Origin: Cellulomonas fengjieae | GTDB taxonomy: Bacteria > Actinomycetota > Actinomycetes > Actinomycetales > Cellulomonadaceae | DNA length: 64,000 bases | Assembly (NCBI RefSeq): GCF_018388465.1 | Contig: NZ_CP074404.1 | Coordinates: 868,001 to 932,000 of the forward strand | Direction: 5' to 3' | In this document: positions 45,146 through 56,749 of the stretch, piece by piece | Position numbering within the stretch: position 1 is the stretch's first letter | Layout of the letters: each line of letters starts with the position of its first letter | Notes under the pieces: generated by a model | What the model was told of the DNA's origin: nothing | The model's database searches: none | The model's input: the letters and a program-made list of their open reading frames with translations, nothing else | Position numbers and translations under genes: made by a program

Positions 45146-46129
45146 GTGACCGCACCCGTTCTCGTGCTCGTCGACCACACCGAGGCCGGCGCCGTGCGCG
45201 CCCCCGTGCGCGAGCTGCTCACGCTCGCGCGCGACCTGGCCGGCGGCGCGGGCGTGCACGCCGCGTGGGCGGTCGACGGTGTCGAGCCCACCGCCGACGT
45301 CGTCGCCGAGCTCGCCGCCCTGGGCGCCACGCACGTGCACCGCGTCGTCGCCGACGCGGACCTGCACCTGTCGGCCGTGCTGTCCGAGGCGATCGCCTCC
45401 CTGCTCGACGCCACCGGCGCGGGCCTGCTGCTCGTGGTCTCGTCGTTCGAGAACAAGGAGATGATCGCCCGGCTCGCGGTGGCCACCGGCGCGGGCGTCA
45501 TCACCGACGCGGACGGCCTCGCCCTGGTCGACGGCCGGTACGTCGCGACGAAGACCGTGTTCGCCGGAACGTGGACCACCGCGTGCGCGATCACCGCGCC
45601 GCTGGCGATCGTCGCCCTCAAGCCCAACTCGGTGCAGCCGGTCCGCGTGGACGCGGCCGCCGCGCCGCAGATCGGCGAGCACGTGGTCGCCGTGAGCGAC
45701 AAGGCCCGGCGCGTGCACCTGGTCGAGCGGACCGAGCGACCCGCGAGCGGGCGGCCGGACCTCGGCAGCGCGAGCATCGTCGTGGCCGGTGGCCGCGGCA
45801 CCGAGGGCGACTTCTCGGTGGTCGAGGAGCTGGCCGACGCGGTCGGGGGCGCGGTCGGCGCCACGCGCGTGGCCACCGACGAGGGCTGGATCGGGCACGA
45901 CGCCCAGATCGGCCAGACCGGCGTCACCGTCGCACCTCGGCTGTACATCGGCGTGGGCGTCTCCGGCGCGGTGCACCACCGCGGTGGCATGCAGGCGTCC
46001 GGCACGATCGTCGCCGTCAACTCCGACCCCGACGCGCCCATCTTCGAGATCGCGGACTTCGGCGTGGTGGGCGACCTGTTCACCGTGGTCCCGCAGGCCG
46101 CCGCGGAGATCCGCCGCCTCAAGGGCTGA
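45146..46129 (+). CDS. etfA: Electron transfer flavoprotein subunit alpha
   Basis: This 327-residue alpha subunit holds the FAD of the ETF heterodimer. The C-terminal domain carries the binding sequence VAPRLYIGVGVSGAVHHRGGMQASGTIVAVNSDPDAPIFEIADFGVVGDLF, characteristic of the family. GTG 45146 follows GAAGGA by about 10 bases. It is the second gene of the etfBA operon; no ETF-quinone oxidoreductase lies in the window. Confidence 0.96.
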   Translation: MTAPVLVLVDHTEAGAVRAPVRELLTLARDLAGGAGVHAAWAVDGVEPTADVVAELAALGATHVHRVVADADLHLSAVLSEAIASLLDATGAGLLLVVSSFENKEMIARLAVATGAGVITDADGLALVDGRYVATKTVFAGTWTTACAITAPLAIVALKPNSVQPVRVDAAAAPQIGEHVVAVSDKARRVHLVERTERPASGRPDLGSASIVVAGGRGTEGDFSVVEELADAVGGAVGATRVATDEGWIGHDAQIGQTGVTVAPRLYIGVGVSGAVHHRGGMQASGTIVAVNSDPDAPIFEIADFGVVGDLFTVVPQAAAEIRRLKG

Positions 46130-46250
46130 CTGGTCCGTCCGGGTGACGGGCTGACGCGGTCGGCGAATCCCCGGACGGGCCCGCGCGTGCTCCGCTAGCG
46201 TGCGCGTGGGTCCCGGCCGCCGCACGCCGGGCAGCGTGCCGAGGAGAGCC

Positions 46251-46637
46251 GTGATCCGCTACCTGCCGTTCCTGATCGAGGCCGCGCTGCTGGTCTACTG
46301 CCTCATCGAGTGCATCCAGACCGACGTCCCGCGCAACCTGTCCAAGACGACGTGGGTGTTCGTGATCATCCTGCTGCCGATCGCGGGCGGAATCGCCTGG
46401 CTCGTCGCCGGGCGCCCCGAGCGCCGGCCCGCCCGGGACGTCCCGTGGCCGTCCACGGGGACCGCCGGGTTCCCCGAGTACGAGCGGCCCCGCCGCACGT
46501 CACCGGACGACGACCCGGAGTTCCTGGCGGCCATGGGCGCCTCGGACGACAAGCACGAGCAGATGCTCAAGGACTGGGAGGCGCAGCTGCGCGACCGCGA
46601 GCACAAGCTCAAGGACGAGCCGCGCGACCCGGCCTGA
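46251..46637 (+). CDS. PLDc N-terminal domain membrane protein
   Basis: This 128-residue protein has two transmembrane helices with the linker IECIQTDVPRNLSKTTWVFVIILLPIAGGIAWLVAGRP, the PLDc_N domain that also precedes cardiolipin synthases. The rest is a hydrophilic tail with DDDPEFLAAMGASDDKHEQMLKDWEAQLRDREHKLK, predicted helical and cytoplasmic. GTG 46251 follows GAGGAG by 4 bases, and TAGCGT at 46196-46201 may be the -10. Stand-alone PLDc_N proteins are common in actinobacteria; the function is unknown. Confidence 0.85.
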   Translation: MIRYLPFLIEAALLVYCLIECIQTDVPRNLSKTTWVFVIILLPIAGGIAWLVAGRPERRPARDVPWPSTGTAGFPEYERPRRTSPDDDPEFLAAMGASDDKHEQMLKDWEAQLRDREHKLKDEPRDPA

Positions 46638-46646
46638 CGCCCGCGC

Positions 46647-47639
46647 TCAGGACAGGTCGCGCAGCCAGCGGATCGTCGCGACGCCCTGCGCCGCCTGGAA
46701 CCGGCGCAGGTTCGGGATGCCGAGCGGTGCCGGCTGGCGTGAGCTCCACGTGAAGTAGCCCGACAGCCCCGCCAGGCCCGCCCGCAGGGCGTCGTCGTCG
46801 ACGCCCTCCGACACGGCGTTCGCGCGGAAGAGCGTGGCGGGGTCGCCGCCGCCCTGCAGCGCGACGCTCGGCAGCATGAACGCGAGGTCCAGCCAGGGTG
46901 CGCCCACGCTGGCGTGCGGCCAGTCGATGATCCAGACGCGGTGGTGGTGGTCGGGGTCGATCATCACGTTGTCCGCGCGCAGGTCGCCGTGCACGAGCGC
47001 GTCGCCGGCGCACACGCGCAGGGACTCCTGCTCCCAGCGGACGAGCTGCTCCACGTGGTCGAGCGCCCAGCGGCCGATGCCGCCGCCCATGTCGGCGAGC
47101 TGGTTCTGCGTGGCCGCGTCGAGCGCGTGCAGCTTGCGCCATCCGGTGAAGTCGTCGGCCAGCTGGTCGTCGGTGCGGGGCAGCGAGTGGCCAGGGAGGG
47201 GTTCGGCGTCTGCGAGCGCTCCCACGGCGTCCGTGACGGCGCGCAGGTCCTCGGGCCGCCACGGCAGCTCCGGGGAGCGGCCGTGCGCGACCTCGAACCC
47301 GAGGATCACCCAGTCGCCGTCGTCGGACGACCACAGCAGCTTCGGCGCCGGGACCTGGGGCGGCAGCGCGTGGGCGACGCGGATCTCGGCGCGGGCCAGG
47401 TCGGGCGAGACAGGGTTCTGCTCCCCGGAGACCGCCTTGACGAAGACGCCGCGGCCGTCGGCCAGCTCGAGGACGGCCGCGAACCCGGGGCTGAAGCCGC
47501 TCGTCGCGCTGGTCTCGGCCGTGACCTGGGCGCCCGCGAGCTCGGTGATCCGCGCGCGCACGTGCCGGGGGAGGTCGCGCCAGTCCAGCCGCTGGCCGCT
47601 GAAGGCGAGCGGGAGGGCTATGACGTCGTCGGCACTCAC
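46647..47639 (-). CDS. Phosphotransferase (aminoglycoside phosphotransferase fold)
   Basis: This 330-residue protein has the APH fold: VFVKAVSGE (ATP-binding lysine), LVHGDLRADNVMI (catalytic loop HGDLRxDN) and WIIDWPHASVGAPWLDLAF (metal-binding aspartate). It resembles the actinobacterial phosphotransferases of unknown substrate. GTG 47639 is preceded by AGGA at 8 bases; ATG 47648 upstream would add three residues and overlap that site. It diverges from the cysteine desulfurase gene and shows no link to resistance genes. Confidence 0.85.
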   Translation of the reverse strand: MSADDVIALPLAFSGQRLDWRDLPRHVRARITELAGAQVTAETSATSGFSPGFAAVLELADGRGVFVKAVSGEQNPVSPDLARAEIRVAHALPPQVPAPKLLWSSDDGDWVILGFEVAHGRSPELPWRPEDLRAVTDAVGALADAEPLPGHSLPRTDDQLADDFTGWRKLHALDAATQNQLADMGGGIGRWALDHVEQLVRWEQESLRVCAGDALVHGDLRADNVMIDPDHHHRVWIIDWPHASVGAPWLDLAFMLPSVALQGGGDPATLFRANAVSEGVDDDALRAGLAGLSGYFTWSSRQPAPLGIPNLRRFQAAQGVATIRWLRDLS

Positions 47640-47733
47640 GCGCCACATCCTGCCAGTACGCAGGTGGTGCACGGGTGGTGGTTTCACGGGCCGTGGGCCG
47701 GGCGTGCTCCCGGGGTTCGTAGACTGGAGCGCG

Positions 47734-48924
47734 ATGAGCGTGTATCTCGACCATGCGGCGACCACGCCGATGGTCCCGGAGGCCGCGCGGGTGCTCGCCG
47801 AGCAGCTCGCGCGCACCGGCAACCCCTCCTCGCTGCACGCCTCCGGCCGGGCGGCTCGCCGCACCGTCGAAGAGGCCCGGGAGCGGCTCGCGGCGGCCCT
47901 GGGCGCCCGGCCGAGCGAGGTCGTCTGGACCTCGGGCGGGACGGAGGCGGACAACCTCGCCGTCAAGGGCATGTTCTGGTCCCGGCGCAGCCAGGACCCC
48001 CGTCGACGCCGCCTGCTGGTCTCCGCCGTCGAGCACCACGCGGTGCTCGACCCGGCGTTCTGGATGGCCGAGCACGCCGGTGCCGAGCTGGTTCTCCTCC
48101 CGGTCGACGCGGACGGGGTGCTCCAGGTCGACGCGCTGCGTGAGGAGCTCGAGCGCCACGGCGAGCAGGCCGCACTGATCTCGGTCATGTGGGCGAACAA
48201 CGAGATGGGCGCCCTGCAGCCGCTCGGCGACGTGGTCGAGCTCGCGCGCCGGTACGGGGTGCCCGTGCACGCCGACGCCGTGCAGGCCGCGGGGCAGGTC
48301 CCCGTCGACTTCGGGGCGTCGGGGCTCGACGCGATGACCGTCACCGGCCACAAGGTCGGCGGTCCGGGCGGTGTGGGTGCGCTGTTGGCCCGCCGCGGGC
48401 TGGACCTCACGCCGGTGCTGCACGGCGGCGGGCAGGAGCGCGGCGTGCGGTCCGGCACGCTCGACGCGCCGCTGATCGCGTCGTTCAGCGTCGCGGTGGA
48501 CCTGGCCGTGGCGGAGCAGCCCGCGTTCGCGGCCCGGGTCGGTGCCTTGCGCGACGCCCTCGTCGAGGGCGTCGAGGCGCTGGTGCCCGACGCCGTGCTG
48601 CGCGGGCCGCGCACCACGGCCGCGCGGCTGCCGGCCAACGCGCACCTCACCTTCCCCGGCTGCGAGGGCGACTCGCTGCTGTACCTGCTCGACTCCGCGG
48701 GCATCGAGGCGTCGACGGGGTCGGCGTGCCAGGCGGGCGTCCCCCGGCCGAGCCACGTGCTGCTGGCGATGGGTGTCGACGAGGTGGCCGCGCGCGGAGC
48801 GCTGCGGTTCAGCCTGGGGCACCCGTCGACGACGGACGACGTCGAGGCGCTGCTCGCGGTGCTGCCCGGAGTCGTCGACCGCGCCCGCGCGGCGGGTCTC
48901 GCCACCGTCGGGTCGGTGTCCTGA
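47734..48924 (+). CDS. Cysteine desulfurase
   Basis: This 396-residue PLP enzyme takes sulfur from cysteine as a persulfide. It shows [14 protein letters not shown], the PLP lysine K207 in [11 protein letters not shown] and the catalytic cysteine C332 in [14 protein letters not shown]. The following gene, mnmA, uses this sulfur for tRNA 2-thiouridine, so it is the dedicated donor (IscS/NifS type) rather than a SUF component. TAGACT at 47720-47725 and GGAG at 47726-47729 lie just before the ATG, so the leader is very short. mnmA starts in the stop codon. Confidence 0.94.
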   Translation: MSVYLDHAATTPMVPEAARVLAEQLARTGNPSSLHASGRAARRTVEEARERLAAALGARPSEVVWTSGGTEADNLAVKGMFWSRRSQDPRRRRLLVSAVEHHAVLDPAFWMAEHAGAELVLLPVDADGVLQVDALREELERHGEQAALISVMWANNEMGALQPLGDVVELARRYGVPVHADAVQAAGQVPVDFGASGLDAMTVTGHKVGGPGGVGALLARRGLDLTPVLHGGGQERGVRSGTLDAPLIASFSVAVDLAVAEQPAFAARVGALRDALVEGVEALVPDAVLRGPRTTAARLPANAHLTFPGCEGDSLLYLLDSAGIEASTGSACQAGVPRPSHVLLAMGVDEVAARGALRFSLGHPSTTDDVEALLAVLPGVVDRARAAGLATVGSVS

Positions 48925-50027
48925 TGCGCGTGCTGGCAGCCCTCTCCGGAGGGGTGGACTCCGCCGTGGCGGCGGCCCGCGCGGTCGATGCAGGGCACGA
49001 CGTGGTCGGGGTGCACATGGCCCTGTCCCGCACGCGGGAGCAGTTCCGCACGGGATCGCGCGGGTGCTGCTCGATCGAGGACGCGGGGGACGCGCGCCGC
49101 GCGGCCGACGTGCTCGGCATCCCGTACTACGTGTGGGACCTCTCGGAGCGCTTCGAGGAGACGGTGGTCGCCGACTTCGTCGCGGAGTACGAGGCGGGCC
49201 GCACACCGAACCCGTGCGTCCGGTGCAACGAGCACATCAAGTTCGCCACGCTCCTGGACAAGGCAGTCGCCCTCGGCTTCGACGCCGTCTGCACGGGCCA
49301 CTACGCCCGCATCGAGACCCGTGCGGACGGCACGCGCGAGCTGCACCGCGCGCACGACCCCGCCAAGGACCAGTCCTACGTGCTCGCGGTGATGGGACCG
49401 GAGCGCCTGGCGCGCTCGATGTTCCCCCTGGGCGACGTCGCGTCCAAGGAGCAGACGCGCGCCGAGGCCGCCGCTCGCGGCCTGTCGGTGTCGGCCAAGC
49501 CGGACTCCTACGACATCTGCTTCGTCGCCGACGGCGACACCCAGGGCTTCCTGCGCGCGCGCCTGGGCTCGCAGCCCGGTGAGATCGTCGACGCCTCCGG
49601 TGCCGTGCTCGGCCAGCACGACGGCGCGTACGCGTTCACCGTCGGGCAGCGCAAGGGCCTGTCGATCGGGCGGCCGGCACCCGACGGTCGTCCGCGGTAC
49701 GTGCTGTCGGTCGAGCCGGTGCAGAACCGGGTGGTCGTCGGCTCCGCCGAGGACCTCGCGGTGCACAGCGTCGTGGCGGACCGCGCCGTCTGGTTCGCAG
49801 GCCCGGAGGCGCAGTTCGCGTGCGCGGTGCAGGTCCGCGCGCACGGAGCCGCGGTGCCGGCGCACGCGACCGTCCGTGACGGCGTGGTCGAGGTCGTCCT
49901 CGACTCGCCGGGGGACCTGCGGGGCGTCGCGCCCGGCCAGTCCGCCGTGCTCTACGACGGCACGCGCGTCCTGGGCCAGGCCACCGTGACCGCTGCGCAG
50001 CGCGCCGCCATCGGCGCCGCCCGGTGA
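48924..50027 (+). CDS. mnmA: tRNA-specific 2-thiouridylase
   Basis: MnmA thiolates U34 of tRNA-Glu, -Gln and -Lys. The 367-residue protein has the ATP loop [10 protein letters not shown], the catalytic cysteines C101 ([12 protein letters not shown]) and C199 ([12 protein letters not shown]), and the tRNA-binding and beta-barrel domains with [15 protein letters not shown] 48924 overlaps the desulfurase stop by one base (TGATG). The gene pairs functionally with the sulfur donor upstream. Confidence 0.97.
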   Translation: MRVLAALSGGVDSAVAAARAVDAGHDVVGVHMALSRTREQFRTGSRGCCSIEDAGDARRAADVLGIPYYVWDLSERFEETVVADFVAEYEAGRTPNPCVRCNEHIKFATLLDKAVALGFDAVCTGHYARIETRADGTRELHRAHDPAKDQSYVLAVMGPERLARSMFPLGDVASKEQTRAEAAARGLSVSAKPDSYDICFVADGDTQGFLRARLGSQPGEIVDASGAVLGQHDGAYAFTVGQRKGLSIGRPAPDGRPRYVLSVEPVQNRVVVGSAEDLAVHSVVADRAVWFAGPEAQFACAVQVRAHGAAVPAHATVRDGVVEVVLDSPGDLRGVAPGQSAVLYDGTRVLGQATVTAAQRAAIGAAR

Positions 50028-51048
50028 CCGGGGCGCGGCCGGGCGTCACGGGCAGCGGACCCTGGCCCGGGCTGGACGTGCTGGAGGCGCAGACGGTCGT
50101 GGTCGGCGACCTCGTCGACGTCCCGTCCGAGGTGGCCGGCCTGCCGTTCACCGTGACCCTCGCCGAGCGCGGACCGTGGAGCGACCGTGTCGGGCGGACG
50201 TCGTCGCTCCTCGCCGAGCTGCCGACCGAGCTGGGGCCGCACGGCTGGAAGCTCGCCGACCGGCCGAGTCGCGACCTCGCACGGGCGCACGCGTACCTGC
50301 GGGAGGACGTCGACGCGCTCGCGGTCGCCGCGCACGGGTGGGACGGGCCGTTGGTGGTCCCCGTGCTGGGCCCGCTGACGCTCGCCGCCTCGCTCTACCT
50401 GGCCCGCGGCGACAAGGTGGTGTCCGACGCGGGGGCGGTCCGCGAGCTCGCCGCGTCCCTGGCCGCCGGCTTCGCCGAGCACCTGGCCACGATCCGCCGG
50501 TCGGTCCCCGGGGCGCAGCCCACCGTGCTGCTGCACGAGCCCCTGCTGGCACAGGTCATGGCCGGGGTGCTGCCGTCGTTCTCGGGGTACTCCGCGCTGC
50601 GCTCGGTGCCCGGACCGGTGGCCGCCGAGCGGATCCGGGAGGTCGCCGCAGGCATCCGCTCGGTCGAGGGTGCGCGGGTCGTCGTGCACGGCGGGACGGC
50701 GTGGACCTCGCTCGGCGCGATCCGGGCGGCGGGCGTGGACGGGTTCGCGCTCGCGGTCCCCGCCCTCGACGAGCGGAGCTGGGAGAAGGTGGCGGAGGCC
50801 GTCGAGGGCGGCCTCGCCTTCTGGCCGGAGCTGGCCCCTCAGGCGTCGTCGCAGTGCGCCGGCCCGGACGTGGTGGGCCAGGCCGATACGCTCACCCGGC
50901 CGTGGCGGTCCGTCGGGCTGCCGATGACGAGCCTGCGCGACGTCGTGCTCGTCGCGGGGCCCGTCGCCGGGAGCAGCCCGGACGACGCCCGGGGCGTGCT
51001 GGCCGGGCTGGTCCGGGCCGCGCGGATCGTGGCCGAACGAGCGGAGGC

Positions 51049-51052
<4 letters not shown>
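50024..51052 (+). CDS. Methionine synthase-like (MetE C-terminal-like) protein
   Basis: This 342-residue protein resembles the cobalamin-independent methionine synthase family (COG0620) at the level of the TIM barrel: [37 protein letters not shown] and [27 protein letters not shown]. The zinc ligands H-x-C and C of true MetE are not clearly present, so it may not make methionine. It commonly sits between mnmA and ligA in actinobacteria. GTG 50024 overlaps the mnmA stop (GTGA). Confidence 0.75.
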
Positions 51053-53789
<2,737 letters not shown>

Positions 53790-53793
<4 letters not shown>

Positions 53794-55106
53794 GCGGTGC
53801 CGTGGTGCGGGTGGCGAGCGGCACGCAGGTGGCCGACGCCGGGGCGCTGACCGCGCGGGCGTACCTGGCGGACCGGCTCGTCGACGGCTCCCACCCCTAC
53901 GTCGACGAGCTGCGGGACGCGCAGCGGCGGGCTCGGGAGGTGACGCTGCTGGTCGCCCTGCTGCCGCGCGCCCCCTCCGACGACGCGAGCGGCTCGTCGG
54001 ACGCGGTGGGCGCCGACGGTCCCGTCGTCGTCGGCACCGTCACGCTGGCGCCGTACGGGACGTCGTACGCCCAGATCGCCGAGCCGGGCGAGCTGGAGAT
54101 CCGGATGCTCGCGGTCACGCCCGAGGCGCGTCGCCGGGGCATCGCGGAGCTGCTGATGACGACGGCCCTGCGGGAGGCCGTCGCGGGCGGTGCGCGCCGG
54201 GTGGTGCTGTCCACCACCGACGCGATGCACGCGGCGCACAGCCTCTACGAGCGGCTCGGTTTCGTCGCGGTGCCGCAGCGGGACTGGGGTCACGTCGAGG
54301 TCCACCTGCGCGTCCACGCGTGGACGCCCCCGGACGCGCCGGGCGCGCTGGTCGAGTCCGCGACGTGGCCGCCGGCACGGGTGGTGGACGTCGACGGCTG
54401 GCGGGTGGGGCTGTCGGGGGGCCTGACCCGCCGCGCCAACAGCGCGCTGCCGCTCGGGGTGCCGCAGGACCTTCCCGTGACGCTCACCCGGGTCGAGCAG
54501 CTGTACGCCGGCGAGGGGCAGCCGTCCATCGTCCGGGTGTGCCGGGCGTCGCCGCCCGGTCTGGACGACGTGCTGGCCGCGCGCGACTACGCGGTGATGT
54601 CGCGGACCGACGTCCTGGTGCGACCGCTCGACGGTCTCGGGCCCGGCGGCGGCGCCCTGCGCACGGCGGAGGGTCCGGTGCGCGTCGGGGTGGCCGACCG
54701 GCCCGATGACGAGTGGCTCGCCGCGTGGTCGGGCTCCAAGGCGCGGCTGCACGCCACCGGGGCCGCGGCGCAGGCCGACGACGAGAGCCTGCGGCTGGCG
54801 CGCGAGGTGCTCGGCGGGGCACCCGCGCTCTACCTCACCGCGACGGACGCCACCGGGCTCGTCGGGGTGGTGCGGGCCGCGTTCGCGCAGGACTGGGTCG
54901 GGCTGTCGTGCCTCGTCGTCGCGCCTCGGGCGCGCCGCCACGGCCTCGGGCGGGCGCTGACCCTGCGCGCGCTCGACGAGGCCGTCCAGCGGGGTGCGGA
55001 CCGCGCGTTCCTCCAGGTCGAGGCCGAGAACACGGCTGCCGGTGCGCTGTACGCGTCGCTCGGCTTCCAGCCGGCCGAGCGGTACGTCTACCGGGAGCGG
55101 GGCTAG
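53790..55106 (+). CDS. Tandem GNAT N-acetyltransferase
   Basis: This 438-residue protein has two acetyltransferase domains. The N-terminal one (residues about 5-150) has LEIRMLAVTPEARRRGIAELLMTTALREA and HSLYERLGF; the C-terminal one (about 290-438) has VGLSCLVVAPRARRHGLGRALTLRALDEA and GALYASLGFQPAERYVY. The acetyl-CoA loops are RRRGIA and RRHGLG. The two-domain plan recalls MshD (mycothiol synthase), but the protein is longer and no mycothiol gene is nearby. GTG 53790 is 93 bases after ligA, beyond the repeat tract. Confidence 0.88.
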
Positions 55107-55121
55107 CCGGCGGCTCGGCGG

Positions 55122-55459
55122 TCAGCGGCTCGCCCAGAGCAGGCCGCGCTCGATGATGATCCGTACCGCGGGCACCTCCAGGTCGGCCAGCTGGTGGCCG
55201 GGCGCGCACACGAACACCCGGCCGGCGCCCCAGCGGCGCGTCCAGACCGCCGGTGACGTGACGGGCTCGTGCCAGGGGTCGCCGGGTCCGGGCGTGATCG
55301 TCGTCGTCGCCAGGACCTCGTTCAGTGGGTCGGTCAGCAGCCAGTACTGCTCCGACCGCAGCGTGAAGTCCGGTACGGCACGAACAGGTCGGCCGCTTCC
55401 TCGGGTGCGTGACCTTCCCAGCCGCCGCGGACGACGAGGGCACGGCGTTGCTCGGTCAC
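55122..55459 (-). pseudogene. thuA-like gene, internally deleted and frameshifted
   Basis: The frame starting at GTG 55459, after GAAGGAG, gives VTEQRRALVVRGGWEGHAPEEAADLFVP, the N-terminus of the ThuA family. The next ThuA part, VPDFTLRSEQYWLLTDPLNEVLATTTITPGPGDPWHEPVTSPAVW...GLLWASR to a stop at 55122, is in another frame. About 100 codons of a normal ThuA (roughly 210-230 residues) are missing between them. The junction falls at similar hexamers GTGCCG and GTACCG, as expected for a slippage deletion. It lies 12 bases downstream of the ROK gene, in its operon. A sequencing error could not remove that much, but assembly error is possible. Confidence 0.8.
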
Positions 55460-55471
55460 GGGGGGTCTCCT

Positions 55472-56641
55472 TCAGCTGATCAGGGCATCGATCGCGGCGG
55501 CGGACAGGACGTGCTCGGAGGCCATGGCGCTCGCTCCGAGCACGCCGGCGCGCCCCGTGGTGCGGGAGGCGACGATGCGCAGGTGCTGGGTGGCCAGCGG
55601 CAGGGAACGGCGGTAGACGACCTCCCGGATGCCCGCGAGGAGGTGCTCGCCGGCATCGGCGACGACCCCGCCGATGACGATGACCGAGGGGTTGAGCATG
55701 CTGACGCAGGCGGCCAGCACCTCGCCGATGTGCCGGCCGGCGGCGCGCACCTCACGGCTGGCGTCGAGGTCGCCGGCCCGCACGAGCGCCACCACGTCGG
55801 CGCTCGTGGTGGCGTCCGGCAGCACGCTCGCGATGGCCGGGCCGCTGGCGACCGCCTCGAGGCAGCCCGTGTTGCCGCAGCGGCACGGCCGGTCCACGCC
55901 GCCCGGGACGGCGATGTGGCCGAGGTCGCCCGCCGCGCCCTGGGCGCCGCGGCGGATCCTGCCGTCGGAGATGATCCCGGCGCCGATGCCCGTCGCCACC
56001 TTGACGAACAGCAGGTGGTCGACCTCCGGCCACTGCGACGTGTGCTCACCGAGGGCCATCAGGTTGACGTCGTTGTCGACCAGCACCGGCACGCGCAGCT
56101 TGCGCGACAGCAGCCCCGGGACGTCGGCGTCGTCCCAGCCCGGCATGATCGGCGGGTTGATCGGCCGCCCGGTGGAGTGCTCGACCGGCCCGGGCAGGCC
56201 CACGCCGACGCTCACCAGGTCGCTGAGCGGGCGGCCCGCGGTGCTGAGGAGCTCGAGCCCGAGCTCGAGCACGCGGTCCAGCACCGGTCCGGGTCCCTCG
56301 GCGATCGCGATGGGCTCGTGGTGCTCGGCGAGCACCGTGCCGACCAGGTCGGTGAGCGCCAGGCGCGAGTGCGTGGCGCCGAGGTCGACCGCGAGGACCA
56401 CGCGAGCGGCCGGGTTGAACGCGAAGGTGGCGGGTGGCCGGCCGCCGGTCGAGCTGGCCTCGCCGGCCGGCGCGACGAAGCCCGAGGAGAGCAGGAGGTC
56501 GACGCGGGCCGCGATCGTGGAACGCGCTTGCCCGGTGAGTGTCGCCAGGTCGGAGCGGGTCCGGGGCTGCCCGTCACGGAGGAGCTGGAACATGTCCCCG
56601 GCGCCCGTCGGCCGGGGAGCGAACTTGAGGAGCTCGTCCAT
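55472..56641 (-). CDS. ROK-family transcriptional repressor
   Basis: This 389-residue ROK protein has an HTH (MFQLLRDGQPRTRSDLATLTGQARSTIAARVDLLLSSGFV) and an intact sugar-kinase core with VLAVDLGATHSRLALTDL, the zinc motif (GDLGHIAVPGGVDRPCRCGNTGCLEAVASG) and IVIGGVVADAG. It resembles XylR/NagC regulators. It diverges from a ribose/xylose-type importer whose promoter lies in the shared 108-base gap. ATG 56641 or GTG 56647 may be the start. The thuA remnant downstream was part of the same operon. Confidence 0.92.
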   Translation of the reverse strand: MDELLKFAPRPTGAGDMFQLLRDGQPRTRSDLATLTGQARSTIAARVDLLLSSGFVAPAGEASSTGGRPPATFAFNPAARVVLAVDLGATHSRLALTDLVGTVLAEHHEPIAIAEGPGPVLDRVLELGLELLSTAGRPLSDLVSVGVGLPGPVEHSTGRPINPPIMPGWDDADVPGLLSRKLRVPVLVDNDVNLMALGEHTSQWPEVDHLLFVKVATGIGAGIISDGRIRRGAQGAAGDLGHIAVPGGVDRPCRCGNTGCLEAVASGPAIASVLPDATTSADVVALVRAGDLDASREVRAAGRHIGEVLAACVSMLNPSVIVIGGVVADAGEHLLAGIREVVYRRSLPLATQHLRIVASRTTGRAGVLGASAMASEHVLSAAAIDALIS

Positions 56642-56706
56642 GGGCACAGTGAACCATTCCGGCTTCTGCAAGGCACGCCCCGGTAACTTCGACAGTTGCC
56701 TGACAT

Positions 56707-56742
56707 CTTTTGCTTGACGAGCAGCAGAAGTACTCCTACCGT
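56707..56742 (+). promoter_or_regulatory. Importer promoter with overlapping inverted repeat
   Basis: TTGACG (56714-56719) and TACCGT (56737-56742) are 17 bases apart, and the ATG of the ATPase lies only 8 bases beyond the -10, so the transcript is probably leaderless. CTTTTGCT (56707-56714) and AGCAGAAG (56723-56730) are near-perfect arms around the -35, a likely repressor site. CAGTTGCCT at 56693-56701 is also found in the two other ROK-linked promoters. Confidence 0.65.
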
Positions 56743-56749
56743 CCTCGCT

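Noticed and set aside
46647..47639. An antibiotic resistance phosphotransferase.
   Set aside because: Only the general APH fold is visible, with no specific resistance features or mobile context.
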